From an uncultured bacterium (GTDB lineage: Bacteria; Patescibacteriota; Minisyncoccia; Phycocordibacterales; UBA1006), in NCBI GenBank assembly GCA_903920485.1, contig CAIXMG010000072.1, positions 1-14,660 of the forward strand: 14,660 nt of DNA. The letters are read 5' to 3'. The translations under genes and the position numbers were made by a program. A model generated the notes under the pieces. That model saw only the letters and a program-made list of their open reading frames with translations. It had not been told where the DNA came from and did not search any database. Of this stretch, positions 4,842 through 11,374 are shown piece by piece. How positions within the stretch are numbered: the first letter of the stretch is position 1; the number at the start of each line of letters is the position of its first letter.

Positions 4842-7367
4842 ATGAAACTCCTCATCGTCGAGTCGCCGTCAAAGGCGAAGACAATTGAAAAGTACCTCGA
4901 CGGCAAGTACACCGTGCGCGCATCGATCGGACACGTGCGCGACTTGCCAAAGTCGAACAAGGATGCGATCGACATCCCTGGCGGATTCATTCCCCATTAT
5001 GAAGTTTCTGCCGGAAAAGGGCGAGTCATTTCCGAACTGCAGACCTTGGCACGCAAGGCCGACGAGATCATCCTTGCCACCGACCCCGACCGCGAAGGCG
5101 AGGCCATTTCGTGGCACCTGAAGGAGATCCTGAAGGATTCCAAGGTCACCGCCCCCATCAAACGCGCGACCTTCAACGAGATCACCAAGGAAGCCGTCAC
5201 CGAAGCGCTGAAGCATCCGCGCGAAATCGATACAAAATTGGTAGAGGCCCAGGAAGCGCGTCGCGTGCTTGATCGACTGGTGGGATACGACCTTTCTGGC
5301 CTTATCTGGAAAAAGGTTCGTTACGGATTATCGGCAGGGCGAGTACAGTCCCCCGCCCTTCGCATCATCATGGAACGCGAGCGTGAGATCCGTGCGTTTG
5401 TTCCGGAAGATTTTTGGGTATTGGAAGGGCTCTTCGATACCCCCTCGGCCTCCGGCCACTCCCCCTACAAGGGGGAGACACTCCGTCTTACTTGCGTAGA
5501 AGAGCCTCGTGATAAGGAATACGTAGATAAAATAGTCGAGATCGGACGCACAGAACAGTGGATCGTAACAGACATCAAGGAATCCGAACAGAAGCGTGCT
5601 CCCCGTGCGCCGTTTACGACTTCCACTTTGCAGCAGACGGCCAGCACGCGTCTGGGCTTTTCGCCGTCGCGCACGATGCAGGTTGCCCAGCGATTGTACG
5701 AAGCGGGACACATCACGTACATGCGTACCGACAGCACCAACCTGTCACAGCAGGCATATGCACAGATCCATGCGCTAGTTGAAAAGAAACACGGCAAGGA
5801 CATGTCGCAGTTCCGCACCTATGCGACGAAATCAAAAAACGCCCAGGAAGCCCACGAGGCGATTCGCCCGACCCATTTCAACGAATTGTCAGCCGGCGCC
5901 ACCGACGAGCAGAAGGAACTGTACCGGATGATCTGGGAACGAACGGTGTCCTCACAAATGGCAGATGCAAAAATGCTGAAGACCAAAATCGTCGCGAACA
6001 TACACCCCCCAGCCCCCTCTAAAAGAGGGGGAGCCGAACTCGAATTCCCTGACTTCACCGCCAACGGATCACGCCTTCTGTATCCCGGCTGGCTCACGGT
6101 TGATACCGCAGCACGCGGCGAAGACGTCGAACTTCCGAAACTTGCCATTGGCGAGGAATTGAAGCTGATCAACCTGGAAGCCATCGGCAAACAGACCCAG
6201 CCACCGTCGCGTTATACCGAAGCAGGCCTGGTAAAGGAACTGGAAGCCCGAGGCATCGGACGACCGTCGACGTACGCCTCCACCATGAAGACGCTGGAAG
6301 ACCGCGAATACGTAAAGAAGGAGGGACGGACCCTGTTCCCCACCGACACCGGCGATGTCGTATCAAGCTTCCTTGAAAAGAACTTCGACGAGTACATCTC
6401 CGATACGTTTACTGCCGATATGGAAGACAAGCTTGATCATATCGCGGAAGGAACCGCGACGTACTTAAAAACGCTCAAGGATTTCTACGGGCCTTTCCTG
6501 AAAGACGTCGAATCCAAGGAGTCCATTCCCAAGATTACGAATCTTGGGATGGCTGACCCGAAATTCAAGTGTCCGAAATGCGAATCACCGATGGAAATCA
6601 AGCTGGGACGATCTGGCAAATTCCTGTCATGCTCACGCTATCCCGAATGTGACGGGGCGCTGACTCTGGAAGGCCAGGAAGTCGGCGAGGAACATCCGTT
6701 CGGCATCCATCCGAAGACTGGCGAACCTATTTATTTGCTGACGGGGCGCTTTGGTCCGTATGTGCAATTGGGCAAGATGCCGCCAAAGGCGCCGAAAGTA
6801 AAAAAGTCTCGTAAGAAAGTTTCCGTACCCCTCAGTCCCTCGGAGGCCCTCGGGACAGCTCCCCTTATCAAGGGGAGCGCACCACTCGAACCTGAGGTGG
6901 TTAAAATGCCAAAGCGCGCATCATTGCCACCCCGTATGAAACCCGAGGACGTAACACTCGAAATTGCGGTGAAGCTCCTCGAACTGCCACGGGATCTGGG
7001 CAACGACCCGGCAACGGGCGAACTCATCATCGCGAACGTCGGACGCTTCGGCCCGTACGTCGGTCGCAACCGCGAATTCCGATCATTGAAGAAACCGCTT
7101 GATCCATATACCGTAACATTGGACGAAGCAGTCGCCGTCCTCAACTCACCAAAGCTGTTGCCGAAGGGTGTTGAACTCCTCCGAGTCGTCGGCATTCATC
7201 CCAAGACGAAAAAGGAAATCCAGATTTTGAAGTCAAAGTCAGGCAACTTCATCCGTCAGGGCATGAAGCGAACCTACCTGCCCGACACGATGGATCCGAA
7301 CGACATCACGATGGACGAAGTCGTGGCGCTGATGAACCAGTCGAATGTCGACAAGAAGAAAAAGTAA
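4842..7367 (+). CDS. topA: DNA topoisomerase I (type IA)
   Basis: This enzyme relaxes negative supercoils by transient single-strand cleavage. It has 841 residues from the ATG at 4842, where the canonical MKLLIVESPSKAKTIEKYL begins; an upstream ATG at 4797 adds only unrelated residues. The TOPRIM domain carries TDPDREGE (Asp81, Asp83, Glu87 for magnesium). The core shows GRVQSPALRIIMERE and the active-site tyrosine in ITYMRTDSTNLS (Tyr293). GIGRPSTYA follows later. The C-terminus has one zinc ribbon (CPKCESPMEIKLGRSGKF through CSRYPEC), then three repeats of the Topo-I C-terminal type with GRFGPYV, and ends KKKK. Three palindromic repeats sit in frame, at about residues 200-212, 388-397 and 663-679. 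All lie in variable positions between conserved blocks, so the enzyme should still work. A terminator overlaps its stop. Confidence 0.97.
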   Translation: MKLLIVESPSKAKTIEKYLDGKYTVRASIGHVRDLPKSNKDAIDIPGGFIPHYEVSAGKGRVISELQTLARKADEIILATDPDREGEAISWHLKEILKDSKVTAPIKRATFNEITKEAVTEALKHPREIDTKLVEAQEARRVLDRLVGYDLSGLIWKKVRYGLSAGRVQSPALRIIMEREREIRAFVPEDFWVLEGLFDTPSASGHSPYKGETLRLTCVEEPRDKEYVDKIVEIGRTEQWIVTDIKESEQKRAPRAPFTTSTLQQTASTRLGFSPSRTMQVAQRLYEAGHITYMRTDSTNLSQQAYAQIHALVEKKHGKDMSQFRTYATKSKNAQEAHEAIRPTHFNELSAGATDEQKELYRMIWERTVSSQMADAKMLKTKIVANIHPPAPSKRGGAELEFPDFTANGSRLLYPGWLTVDTAARGEDVELPKLAIGEELKLINLEAIGKQTQPPSRYTEAGLVKELEARGIGRPSTYASTMKTLEDREYVKKEGRTLFPTDTGDVVSSFLEKNFDEYISDTFTADMEDKLDHIAEGTATYLKTLKDFYGPFLKDVESKESIPKITNLGMADPKFKCPKCESPMEIKLGRSGKFLSCSRYPECDGALTLEGQEVGEEHPFGIHPKTGEPIYLLTGRFGPYVQLGKMPPKAPKVKKSRKKVSVPLSPSEALGTAPLIKGSAPLEPEVVKMPKRASLPPRMKPEDVTLEIAVKLLELPRDLGNDPATGELIIANVGRFGPYVGRNREFRSLKKPLDPYTVTLDEAVAVLNSPKLLPKGVELLRVVGIHPKTKKEIQILKSKSGNFIRQGMKRTYLPDTMDPNDITMDEVVALMNQSNVDKKKK
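5439..5477 (+). repeat. Palindromic element in frame in topA, copy 1
   Basis: A small GC hairpin, GGCC-TCC-GGCC (5447-5457), is followed by an 8-bp hairpin, CTCCCCCT-ACA-AGGGGGAG (5459-5477). This is the same two-hairpin design, with three-base loops, seen in dus and at the right edge. The block is 39 bases (13 codons) and encodes TPSASGHSPYKGE, in a variable strand-loop region after the conserved FVPEDFW. Confidence 0.75.
6003..6032 (+). repeat. Palindromic element in frame in topA, copy 2
   Basis: An 8-bp stem pairs CCCCCTCT (6013-6020) with AGAGGGGG (6024-6031), loop AAA. The 30-base block differs from the dus copy (243-272, minus strand) at two positions only. It is read in the same frame, giving HPPAPSKRGG here and HPLAPSERGG in dus. 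It lies between KTKIVANI and the strand LEFPDFTANG. Confidence 0.88.
6828..6878 (+). repeat. Palindromic element in frame in topA, copy 3
   Basis: A 9-bp stem pairs GCTCCCCTT (6858-6866) with AAGGGGAGC (6870-6878), loop ATC. It is preceded by GTCCC/GGGAC (6835-6839/6852-6856), which encloses a direct repeat of CCCTCGG (6837-6843 and 6847-6853). The block is 51 bases (17 codons) and encodes a Pro/Ser/Ala/Gly/Leu-rich linker between C-terminal repeats of TopA. Confidence 0.75.
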
Positions 7368-7395
7368 CCCCTCGACAAGTTCGGGGTTTTATTTT
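7366..7395. terminator. Terminator shared by convergent topA and psd
   Basis: AACCCC (7366-7371) pairs with GGGGTT (7383-7388), followed by TTATTTT on the plus strand. The left arm begins inside the topA stop codon, and the U-tract overlaps the psd stop codon on the other strand. The loop CTCGACAAGTTCG resembles the common dispersed CTCGACAAG-CTCGGG type of repeat, so the terminator may itself be repeat-derived. Confidence 0.65.
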
Positions 7396-7988
7396 GCAAG
7401 AATCGTCTCACCGTCGATGACGCGGTCACCGACCTTCACGGAAACGGTACGACCTCCGGGAACGATAACGACGACCTGCGAGCCGAACTTGATGCGTCCG
7501 TAGATGCCGCCCTTTGCAGACTGGTCGCCGACCTCAAGCAGGTTTCGGATGCGGCGCGCCAGGGTTCCGGCAACCTGGACAACACCGACAATCTCTCGCT
7601 CGTTCTGGAACAAGGCGACCATCTTTTCGTTCTCCTCGACAATGTCGAGCATCTCGTGACCCATGGCACTGCGGTGAACCCCGCGATAATGATCCATGCG
7701 GATGATGGTGCCGTCGATCGGCGCGCGCTGCACATGGACGTCAAGCGGTGTCATCTCGATCAATACCAAGGTTGCCGGGAATTTCACTTCCGGAATCATG
7801 ACGTGGTTGATGACACCTTTCTTCTCGAAAATGATGTGGTCGTTTTCCACGGTTCGAACCTCAATGACTCTTCCATGCGCTGGTGACACGACCACATCGC
7901 CTCCTGGAATGGTCCGCAGTGGTGCCTTCCCTGCCAAAAAGAAAATTCCCGACCGAAGAGATGAGGCAAGTTTTACGAGTGGATTCAT
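7389..7988 (-). CDS. psd: Phosphatidylserine decarboxylase-like proenzyme
   Basis: The protein belongs to the pyruvoyl-dependent family that converts phosphatidylserine to phosphatidylethanolamine at the membrane. At 199 residues it is the short form. Family motifs are SPAHGRVIEV (35-44), MTPLDVHVQRAPIDG (79-93, with His85) and the self-cleavage region GRIKFGSQV (164-172), where Ser170 should become the pyruvoyl group. Known family biochemistry places a catalytic-triad Asp in the SPADG/MPADG motif (Asp90 in E. coli); here that position is His38. Maturation could therefore differ, or the substrate may not be phosphatidylserine. The ATG at 7988 lies 6 bases after an extended -10 box, implying a leaderless message. 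It is convergent with topA. No phosphatidylserine synthase gene is in the window. Confidence 0.85.
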   Translation of the reverse strand: MNPLVKLASSLRSGIFFLAGKAPLRTIPGGDVVVSPAHGRVIEVRTVENDHIIFEKKGVINHVMIPEVKFPATLVLIEMTPLDVHVQRAPIDGTIIRMDHYRGVHRSAMGHEMLDIVEENEKMVALFQNEREIVGVVQVAGTLARRIRNLLEVGDQSAKGGIYGRIKFGSQVVVIVPGGRTVSVKVGDRVIDGETILAK

Positions 7989-7994
7989 GGGGTA

Positions 7995-8003
7995 AGTATA
8001 GCA
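7995..8003 (-). promoter_or_regulatory. Extended -10 promoter of psd
   Basis: The minus strand reads TGCTATACT, leaving 6 bases (TACCCC) to the psd ATG. No -35 at a normal distance was found. Transcription should start at or within a few bases of the start codon. Confidence 0.6.
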
Positions 8004-8033
8004 AAAACGTTACAAAATAGGGGTATTTTGTAC

Positions 8034-8062
8034 TTGACATATATGTTTATTTATGATAAACT
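8034..8062 (+). promoter_or_regulatory. Strong sigma-70-type promoter upstream of the 8184 gene
   Basis: TTGACA (8034-8039), a 17-base spacer and TAAACT (8057-8062), with TG at 8054-8055 as an extended -10. It is one of the two best promoters in the window. Predicted initiation near 8069 gives a leader of about 115 bases before the ATG at 8184, unlike the leaderless genes nearby. It points away from the psd promoter. Confidence 0.7.
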
Positions 8063-8121
8063 AGTCCTAGGTTGTTCTGCTTCCTTTAATGAGCAGATAT
8101 GGTGGGAATGGAGAAACCCAA

Positions 8122-8187
8122 ATGAATGCTTTTGCAACAAATACTCTCGACCTTGCACGGTGCAAGAAAGAAATTCTTTTAAAATGA
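8122..8187 (+). CDS. Candidate leader peptide, 21 aa
   Basis: This small reading frame encodes MNAFATNTLDLARCKKEILLK. It has a GGAG ribosome binding site 8 bases before its ATG, the best such site in this leader. Its TGA overlaps the ATG of the next gene as ATGA (8184-8187), which suggests translational coupling. Its own ATG overlaps, again as ATGA, the stop of an 8-codon frame that starts at 8099. An in-frame ATG at 8089 could extend it to 32 residues. It contains a palindrome, CTTGCACGGTGCAAG (8152-8166). I know of no family; it could also be the true N-terminus of the downstream gene lost to a frameshift. Confidence 0.35.
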   Translation: MNAFATNTLDLARCKKEILLK

Positions 8188-8606
8188 AAACTTTAGTTAT
8201 TAATGCTTTCGAAGCATTGGCCAAAGAACTAGGTGCAACTGTAATATTCCAGGAATTTGGTCCGAGTCAAAAAGGCTGCGAGATCGATTTCGAAACATTA
8301 CTGTATTTTACCGAGACTATTTATCTCTGGGACCGAAAACACGGTATGAGCAAAGTTACACTTACACAGGATGATCCAGAACTGGGACCTTCAATTCTTC
8401 AAGGAGCCGTCAAAGGTGAAAAGACTCGCTTTTCGTATATTGGCATATACGATAATAGAGAGCACACACTGACAGCCTATCCCGGTACCATGGCACAAGT
8501 TAAAGCATGGCGTCGCAACAAAGAATCAGAGGCACGTAAGTGTAGAGTGATGGTTGACTACCTTAACAACATAGCCTCTTCTGCAGCCTTCCGAGGTTCT
8601 ATGTGA
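8184..8606 (+). CDS. Hypothetical protein, 140 aa
   Basis: I do not recognise the family. The protein is soluble and without a signal peptide. It starts MKTLVINAFEALAKELGATV, an amphipathic helix, and continues with a mixed region (GCEIDFETLLYFTETIYLWD, SKVTLTQDDPELGPSILQGA, SYIGIYDNREHTLTAYPG). It ends in a basic, helical stretch (WRRNKESEARKC). The ATG at 8184 is chosen because it overlaps the leader frame stop and begins protein-like sequence; the open frame upstream of it back to 8028 crosses the promoter and is unlikely to be translated. The coding sequence looks more AT-rich than ychF or topA. It is a single-gene unit with its own consensus promoter, a roughly 115-base leader and a strong terminator. 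Confidence 0.75.
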   Translation: MKTLVINAFEALAKELGATVIFQEFGPSQKGCEIDFETLLYFTETIYLWDRKHGMSKVTLTQDDPELGPSILQGAVKGEKTRFSYIGIYDNREHTLTAYPGTMAQVKAWRRNKESEARKCRVMVDYLNNIASSAAFRGSM

Positions 8607-8623
8607 AAAAAAAATTAACGCAG

Positions 8624-8656
8624 TGGGCGATCGAATCAAATTCGATCGCCCATTTT
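8624..8656. terminator. Strong bidirectional terminator between the 8184 gene and ychF
   Basis: A 12-bp perfect stem pairs TGGGCGATCGAA (8624-8635) with TTCGATCGCCCA (8641-8652), loop TCAAA. TTTT follows on the plus strand, and on the minus strand a run of nine T lies a little further downstream. It separates convergent genes. Confidence 0.8.
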
Positions 8657-8672
8657 ACGTACTTATTTAAAC

Positions 8673-9782
8673 TTACACTCGAAATTCCATGACATCCCCG
8701 TCCTTCACGACATACTCTTTCCCTTCTGTTCGAACCAAGCCTTTCGCTTTGGCATTGGCCATAGACCCCGATTCGATGAGGTCGCTCCAGAAGACGACTT
8801 CGGCACGGATGAACTTGTCCTTGAAGTCATTGTGGATTGCGGTGCCTGCCATTGGTGCCGTCCAGCCGGCCTGGATCGTCCAGGCTCGCGTTTCCTTTTC
8901 GCCGGTGGTGAAGTACGTCGCAAGGCCCAGCAGCTTGTAGGACTTTTTTATCAAGGTATCAATCCCATCGTCACCCTGACTGATCTCGGCGCGCATCATG
9001 GCCTTTTCCTCGCCTTCGAAATCAGAGAGCTCATGCTCAATCTTCGCGTCGATGACGACCCATTCGGATCCGTATGACTCAATCTCCTTACAGATTTTTT
9101 TAAACGTTTCAGGATCGGTCTCATCAAGGTTCTTGCCACCTGATCGCTTGTTCAATCCGTAGATGAACTTCTTCATGGTCAGCAGGTTCAGCTGCTTGGC
9201 AAGTTTCACTTCCTCGTCGGTAAGGACAACGGTGTTCGCCATTTTTTCGGCAAGCAACGCCTCCTGGATGCGCTTCGCCACCGATTCTTCAAGTACCGCG
9301 ATCTTGTCACCACGCTTTACGTCCTTTTGCAAGTTCCCAATGCGCTTCTCGACGGTTTCCATATCGGCCAGGATCAGTTCCATATTGATAACTTTGATGT
9401 CTCGCAACGGATCGATCTCGCCATAGACGTGATTGATGGATTCCTTACCATCAGCAACGGCGAAAATTCTCACCATTTCAAGAATCGCATCTACTTCACG
9501 GATGTGCGAGAGAAACTTATTACCAAGCCCTTCGCCTTTTGATGCTCCTGCGACCAGTCCTGCAATGTCGACAAACTCGATTGCGGCAGGAATAGTCTTC
9601 TGTGTTTTCGAAAAATCAGCCAATTTGTACAGGCGTTCGTCGGGAACGGCAACGATGCCCACGGATGGGTCAATGGTACAAAACGGATAATTTTCTGCCG
9701 GCACGCCTTTTCGTGTTAAAGCATTAAACAGCGTCGATTTGCCCACGTTGGGAAGCCCTACAATTCCGATAGAGAGTGACAT
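8673..9782 (-). CDS. ychF: Redox-regulated ATPase YchF (OLA1/Obg-like)
   Basis: This ribosome-associated P-loop NTPase of the TRAFAC class has 369 residues, the usual length. The P-loop is GLPNVGKST (9-17), followed by PFCTIDPSVGIVAVPD (switch I/G2 region) and DIAGLVAGASKGEGLGNKFL (G3 and the hallmark YchF segment). A coiled-coil arm, IDPLRDIKVINMELILADM and beyond, follows. The C-terminal TGS domain runs from about LLGLATYFTTGEKETRAW to VKDGDVMEFRV. The G4 position reads NKRSGG rather than a canonical NKxD or the NxxE common in OLA1 proteins, so nucleotide preference cannot be read from it. The start lies 5 bases after the stop of the 80-aa gene upstream, so the two are probably one operon. 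Confidence 0.96.
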   Translation of the reverse strand: MSLSIGIVGLPNVGKSTLFNALTRKGVPAENYPFCTIDPSVGIVAVPDERLYKLADFSKTQKTIPAAIEFVDIAGLVAGASKGEGLGNKFLSHIREVDAILEMVRIFAVADGKESINHVYGEIDPLRDIKVINMELILADMETVEKRIGNLQKDVKRGDKIAVLEESVAKRIQEALLAEKMANTVVLTDEEVKLAKQLNLLTMKKFIYGLNKRSGGKNLDETDPETFKKICKEIESYGSEWVVIDAKIEHELSDFEGEEKAMMRAEISQGDDGIDTLIKKSYKLLGLATYFTTGEKETRAWTIQAGWTAPMAGTAIHNDFKDKFIRAEVVFWSDLIESGSMANAKAKGLVRTEGKEYVVKDGDVMEFRV

Positions 9783-9787
9783 AATAA

Positions 9788-10030
9788 TTACTTCTTCAAT
9801 CCTCCCAGAATCTTCTGCAATTCCCCCTGATGCTCCCTCATGACGGTCATCATGGCTGCCTGCTCGGGAATGCCCTGCTTCTTCTTGGCATCGACTTGAG
9901 CCTGGATCTTCTTGAAGAATTCAGGGTTTTTTGCGACCACTTCCAATAATTGGTCGACCTGCTCTTCATTCATGCCGGCAGCCTTCAATTTGCTGCCGAT
10001 AAGCTTTTTAAGGACGAATTTCTGAAACAT
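9788..10030 (-). CDS. Small helical hypothetical protein, 80 aa, upstream of ychF
   Basis: I do not recognise a named family. The protein is Lys/Gln/Glu-rich and predicted helical throughout: MFQKFVLKKLIGSKLKAAGM, NEEQVDQLLEVVAKNPEFFK, then AQVDAKKKQGIPEQAAMMTV and a C-terminal HQGELQKILGGLKK. It has no cysteine, signal peptide or membrane helix. The pattern looks like a short helix-hairpin that could bind RNA or the ribosome, but this is inference. It is the first gene of a two-gene unit with ychF, whose product works at the ribosome. An extended -10 box ends 8 bases before its ATG. Confidence 0.75.
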   Translation of the reverse strand: MFQKFVLKKLIGSKLKAAGMNEEQVDQLLEVVAKNPEFFKKIQAQVDAKKKQGIPEQAAMMTVMREHQGELQKILGGLKK

Positions 10031-10038
10031 ATGCCCTT

Positions 10039-10047
10039 ACGATAGCA
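10039..10047 (-). promoter_or_regulatory. Extended -10 promoter of the 80-aa gene / ychF unit
   Basis: The minus strand reads TGCTATCGT, 8 bases before the ATG at 10030. It is a weaker variant of the TGCTATACT box found elsewhere here and has no clear -35. Confidence 0.45.
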
Positions 10048-10071
10048 TAAAACCCGTATATGTTGCACGAC

Positions 10072-10100
10072 TTGCATATTTTTTGTATACGTGCTATACT
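10072..10100 (+). promoter_or_regulatory. Sigma-70-type promoter of the 10200 gene
   Basis: TTGCAT (10072-10077), a 17-base spacer and TATACT (10095-10100), with an extended TG giving TGCTATACT (10092-10100). It is divergent from the promoter at 10039-10047. Initiation near 10107 leaves a leader of about 93 bases before the ATG at 10200. Confidence 0.65.
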
Positions 10101-10199
10101 GTTCAACCGTCTTGGTTTTTCAATTGTGCATTTTTGAAACGTCAAGGCGTCTGTCCTTTTTACAATCTTATCTTAAACCCAAAATTAAACAGTCATCAC

Positions 10200-10652
10200 A
10201 TGTATTACACATTATCAGAAGTCCTCGTACCGTTCATTTGTTTTTCAGCAGCAATCGTTTTTACCGGAAGCCTCATCGGCGAAGACGGGTTCAAGCAAAA
10301 CAGGTTCATCCTGACGTTAGCCGTTGCGACCACCCTTGTCGCGCTCGGCCTCGTGCTGCATTATGTCCCCACTACCTATGACCTCATAGGGTATACCATT
10401 GCAAGCAGTTTAAGTCTCGCTTGCAGCATCGTGGCTACCGTACGTCTCAGCCACTTCGTAACCCAGCATGATCACTTGCTCAGGCAAAGTGCGCATGCTA
10501 GCCACGTGGCAGAACAGTTGGGCCATCCCCATGAAAAAAGGAAGGTGGAAATTGCTCCCTCGCTCAGAAATCTCTCAACTAGTGATGGTGGTCACACTGC
10601 CACACCAACCGTTCAGAGACCTGTCGACAAGAGAACAAAACAACCAGCCTAG
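10200..10652 (+). CDS. Hypothetical three-helix membrane protein, 150 aa
   Basis: The family is not recognised. From the ATG at 10200 the protein has three hydrophobic helices: about residues 5-25 (LSEVLVPFICFSAAIVFTG), 37-55 (ILTLAVATTLVALGLVLHY) and 60-82 (YDLIGYTIASSLSLACSIVA). A hydrophilic tail of about 65 residues follows, rich in His, Arg, Ser and Thr and ending KRTKQPA. With three helices the ends lie on opposite sides of the membrane; the basic tail is probably cytoplasmic. I chose 10200 because a longer frame from 10083 would begin inside the promoter. No ribosome binding site is obvious. A strong terminator follows, so it is a single-gene unit. Confidence 0.65.
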   Translation: MYYTLSEVLVPFICFSAAIVFTGSLIGEDGFKQNRFILTLAVATTLVALGLVLHYVPTTYDLIGYTIASSLSLACSIVATVRLSHFVTQHDHLLRQSAHASHVAEQLGHPHEKRKVEIAPSLRNLSTSDGGHTATPTVQRPVDKRTKQPA

Positions 10653-10690
10653 TCACTTGAACTGACCTGAAAACGCCCAAATGCACAAAC

Positions 10691-10717
10691 CACCCGGTTA
10701 ACTCCGGGTGTTTTTTT
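10691..10717 (+). terminator. Intrinsic terminator after the 10200 gene
   Basis: A 7-bp stem pairs CACCCGG (10691-10697) with CCGGGTG (10704-10710), loop TTAACT, followed by seven T. The T-run runs directly into the promoter of the udg gene. Confidence 0.9.
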
Positions 10718-10718
10718 A

Positions 10719-10727
10719 TGATAAAAT
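10719..10727 (+). promoter_or_regulatory. Extended -10 promoter of the uracil-DNA glycosylase gene
   Basis: TG-A-TAAAAT (10719-10727) leaves 6 bases (AAGTCC) to the ATG at 10734. It starts one base after the T-run of the preceding terminator, so the message should be leaderless. Confidence 0.55.
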
Positions 10728-10733
10728 AAGTCC

Positions 10734-11321
10734 ATGACCCGAGCCGAGGAACTTAACCAAATCCAGCGGGAGCAGAACGAGGCCTGCGAGTGCGCTCTGA
10801 AAAAAACGGCCCTCCAGCCGGTTTTTGGCGACGGAAATCCCGACGCGAAGATTGTGTTCATCGGCGAGGCCCCTGGCAAGAAAGAGGACGAGGAAGGCCG
10901 TCCGTTCATCGGAGCTGCCGGGAAGTTTCTGGCGGAAATGCTGGCTGAGATCGGCATGAAGCGCGAGGACATCTACATCACCAACATCGTCAAGTACCGC
11001 CCGCCCGACAACCGCGATCCGGAAGAGCACGAGAAGCACGAATGCGCGCCGTGGCTTCATGCAGAACTGAACTTCATCAAGCCCGACGTGATCGTCTTCC
11101 TGGGACGACACTCGATGACGCATTTTCTGCCGGGACTCGTGATTTCAGAGGCACACGGAAAGCTGGTTCACCGCAAAATTCCGAACATCGCGACCGAATA
11201 CTTCTTCCCCCTTTACCATCCCGCCGCGGCACTCTACAACGGCGGCATGCGGGAAACGCTGATGGGCGACTTCAAAAAGATCCCGAAGGTGCTGGAGAAA
11301 GTTAAGGAAACCAAGAAGTAG
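10734..11321 (+). CDS. Uracil-DNA glycosylase, family 4-like (UDGa)
   Basis: The enzyme removes uracil from DNA for base excision repair. It has 195 residues. Motif 1 is GEAPGKKEDEEGRPFIGAAG (44-63) and motif 2 is YHPAAAL (161-167), both as in family 4. ITNIVKYRPPDNRDP (82-96) and DVIVFLGRHS are also family-typical. Family 4 enzymes hold a [4Fe-4S] cluster with four Cys in a C-x2-C ... VKCRPP ... C pattern. Here the N-terminal pair is C-x-C (Cys18, Cys20), the third position is Tyr88, and only Cys104 matches well. The cluster is therefore probably missing or altered. The catalytic residues are intact. The start is fixed by the terminator and -10 box just upstream. Confidence 0.92.
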   Translation: MTRAEELNQIQREQNEACECALKKTALQPVFGDGNPDAKIVFIGEAPGKKEDEEGRPFIGAAGKFLAEMLAEIGMKREDIYITNIVKYRPPDNRDPEEHEKHECAPWLHAELNFIKPDVIVFLGRHSMTHFLPGLVISEAHGKLVHRKIPNIATEYFFPLYHPAAALYNGGMRETLMGDFKKIPKVLEKVKETKK

Positions 11322-11359
11322 GCACCCTCTCCGTCTAACCAAGGGTATTCAACAAAAAA

Positions 11360-11374
11360 GCCAGCCTAGCTGGT
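11360..11374. terminator. Terminator overlapping the ndh stop codon
   Basis: CCAGC (11361-11365) pairs with GCTGG (11369-11373); the loop is the TAG stop of ndh read on the minus strand. TTTTTT follows on the minus strand and TCTTTTTCTT on the plus strand, so it can serve both ndh and the convergent udg gene. The stem is short. Confidence 0.6.

Noticed and set aside
8063..8183. A riboswitch in the leader of the 8184 gene
   Set aside because: I could not match the leader to a known aptamer, and small reading frames explain its length better.
11324..11346. A further degenerate palindromic element after the udg gene (ACCCT ... AGGGT)
   Set aside because: Only a 5-bp stem with a 13-base loop is present; too weak to separate from chance.
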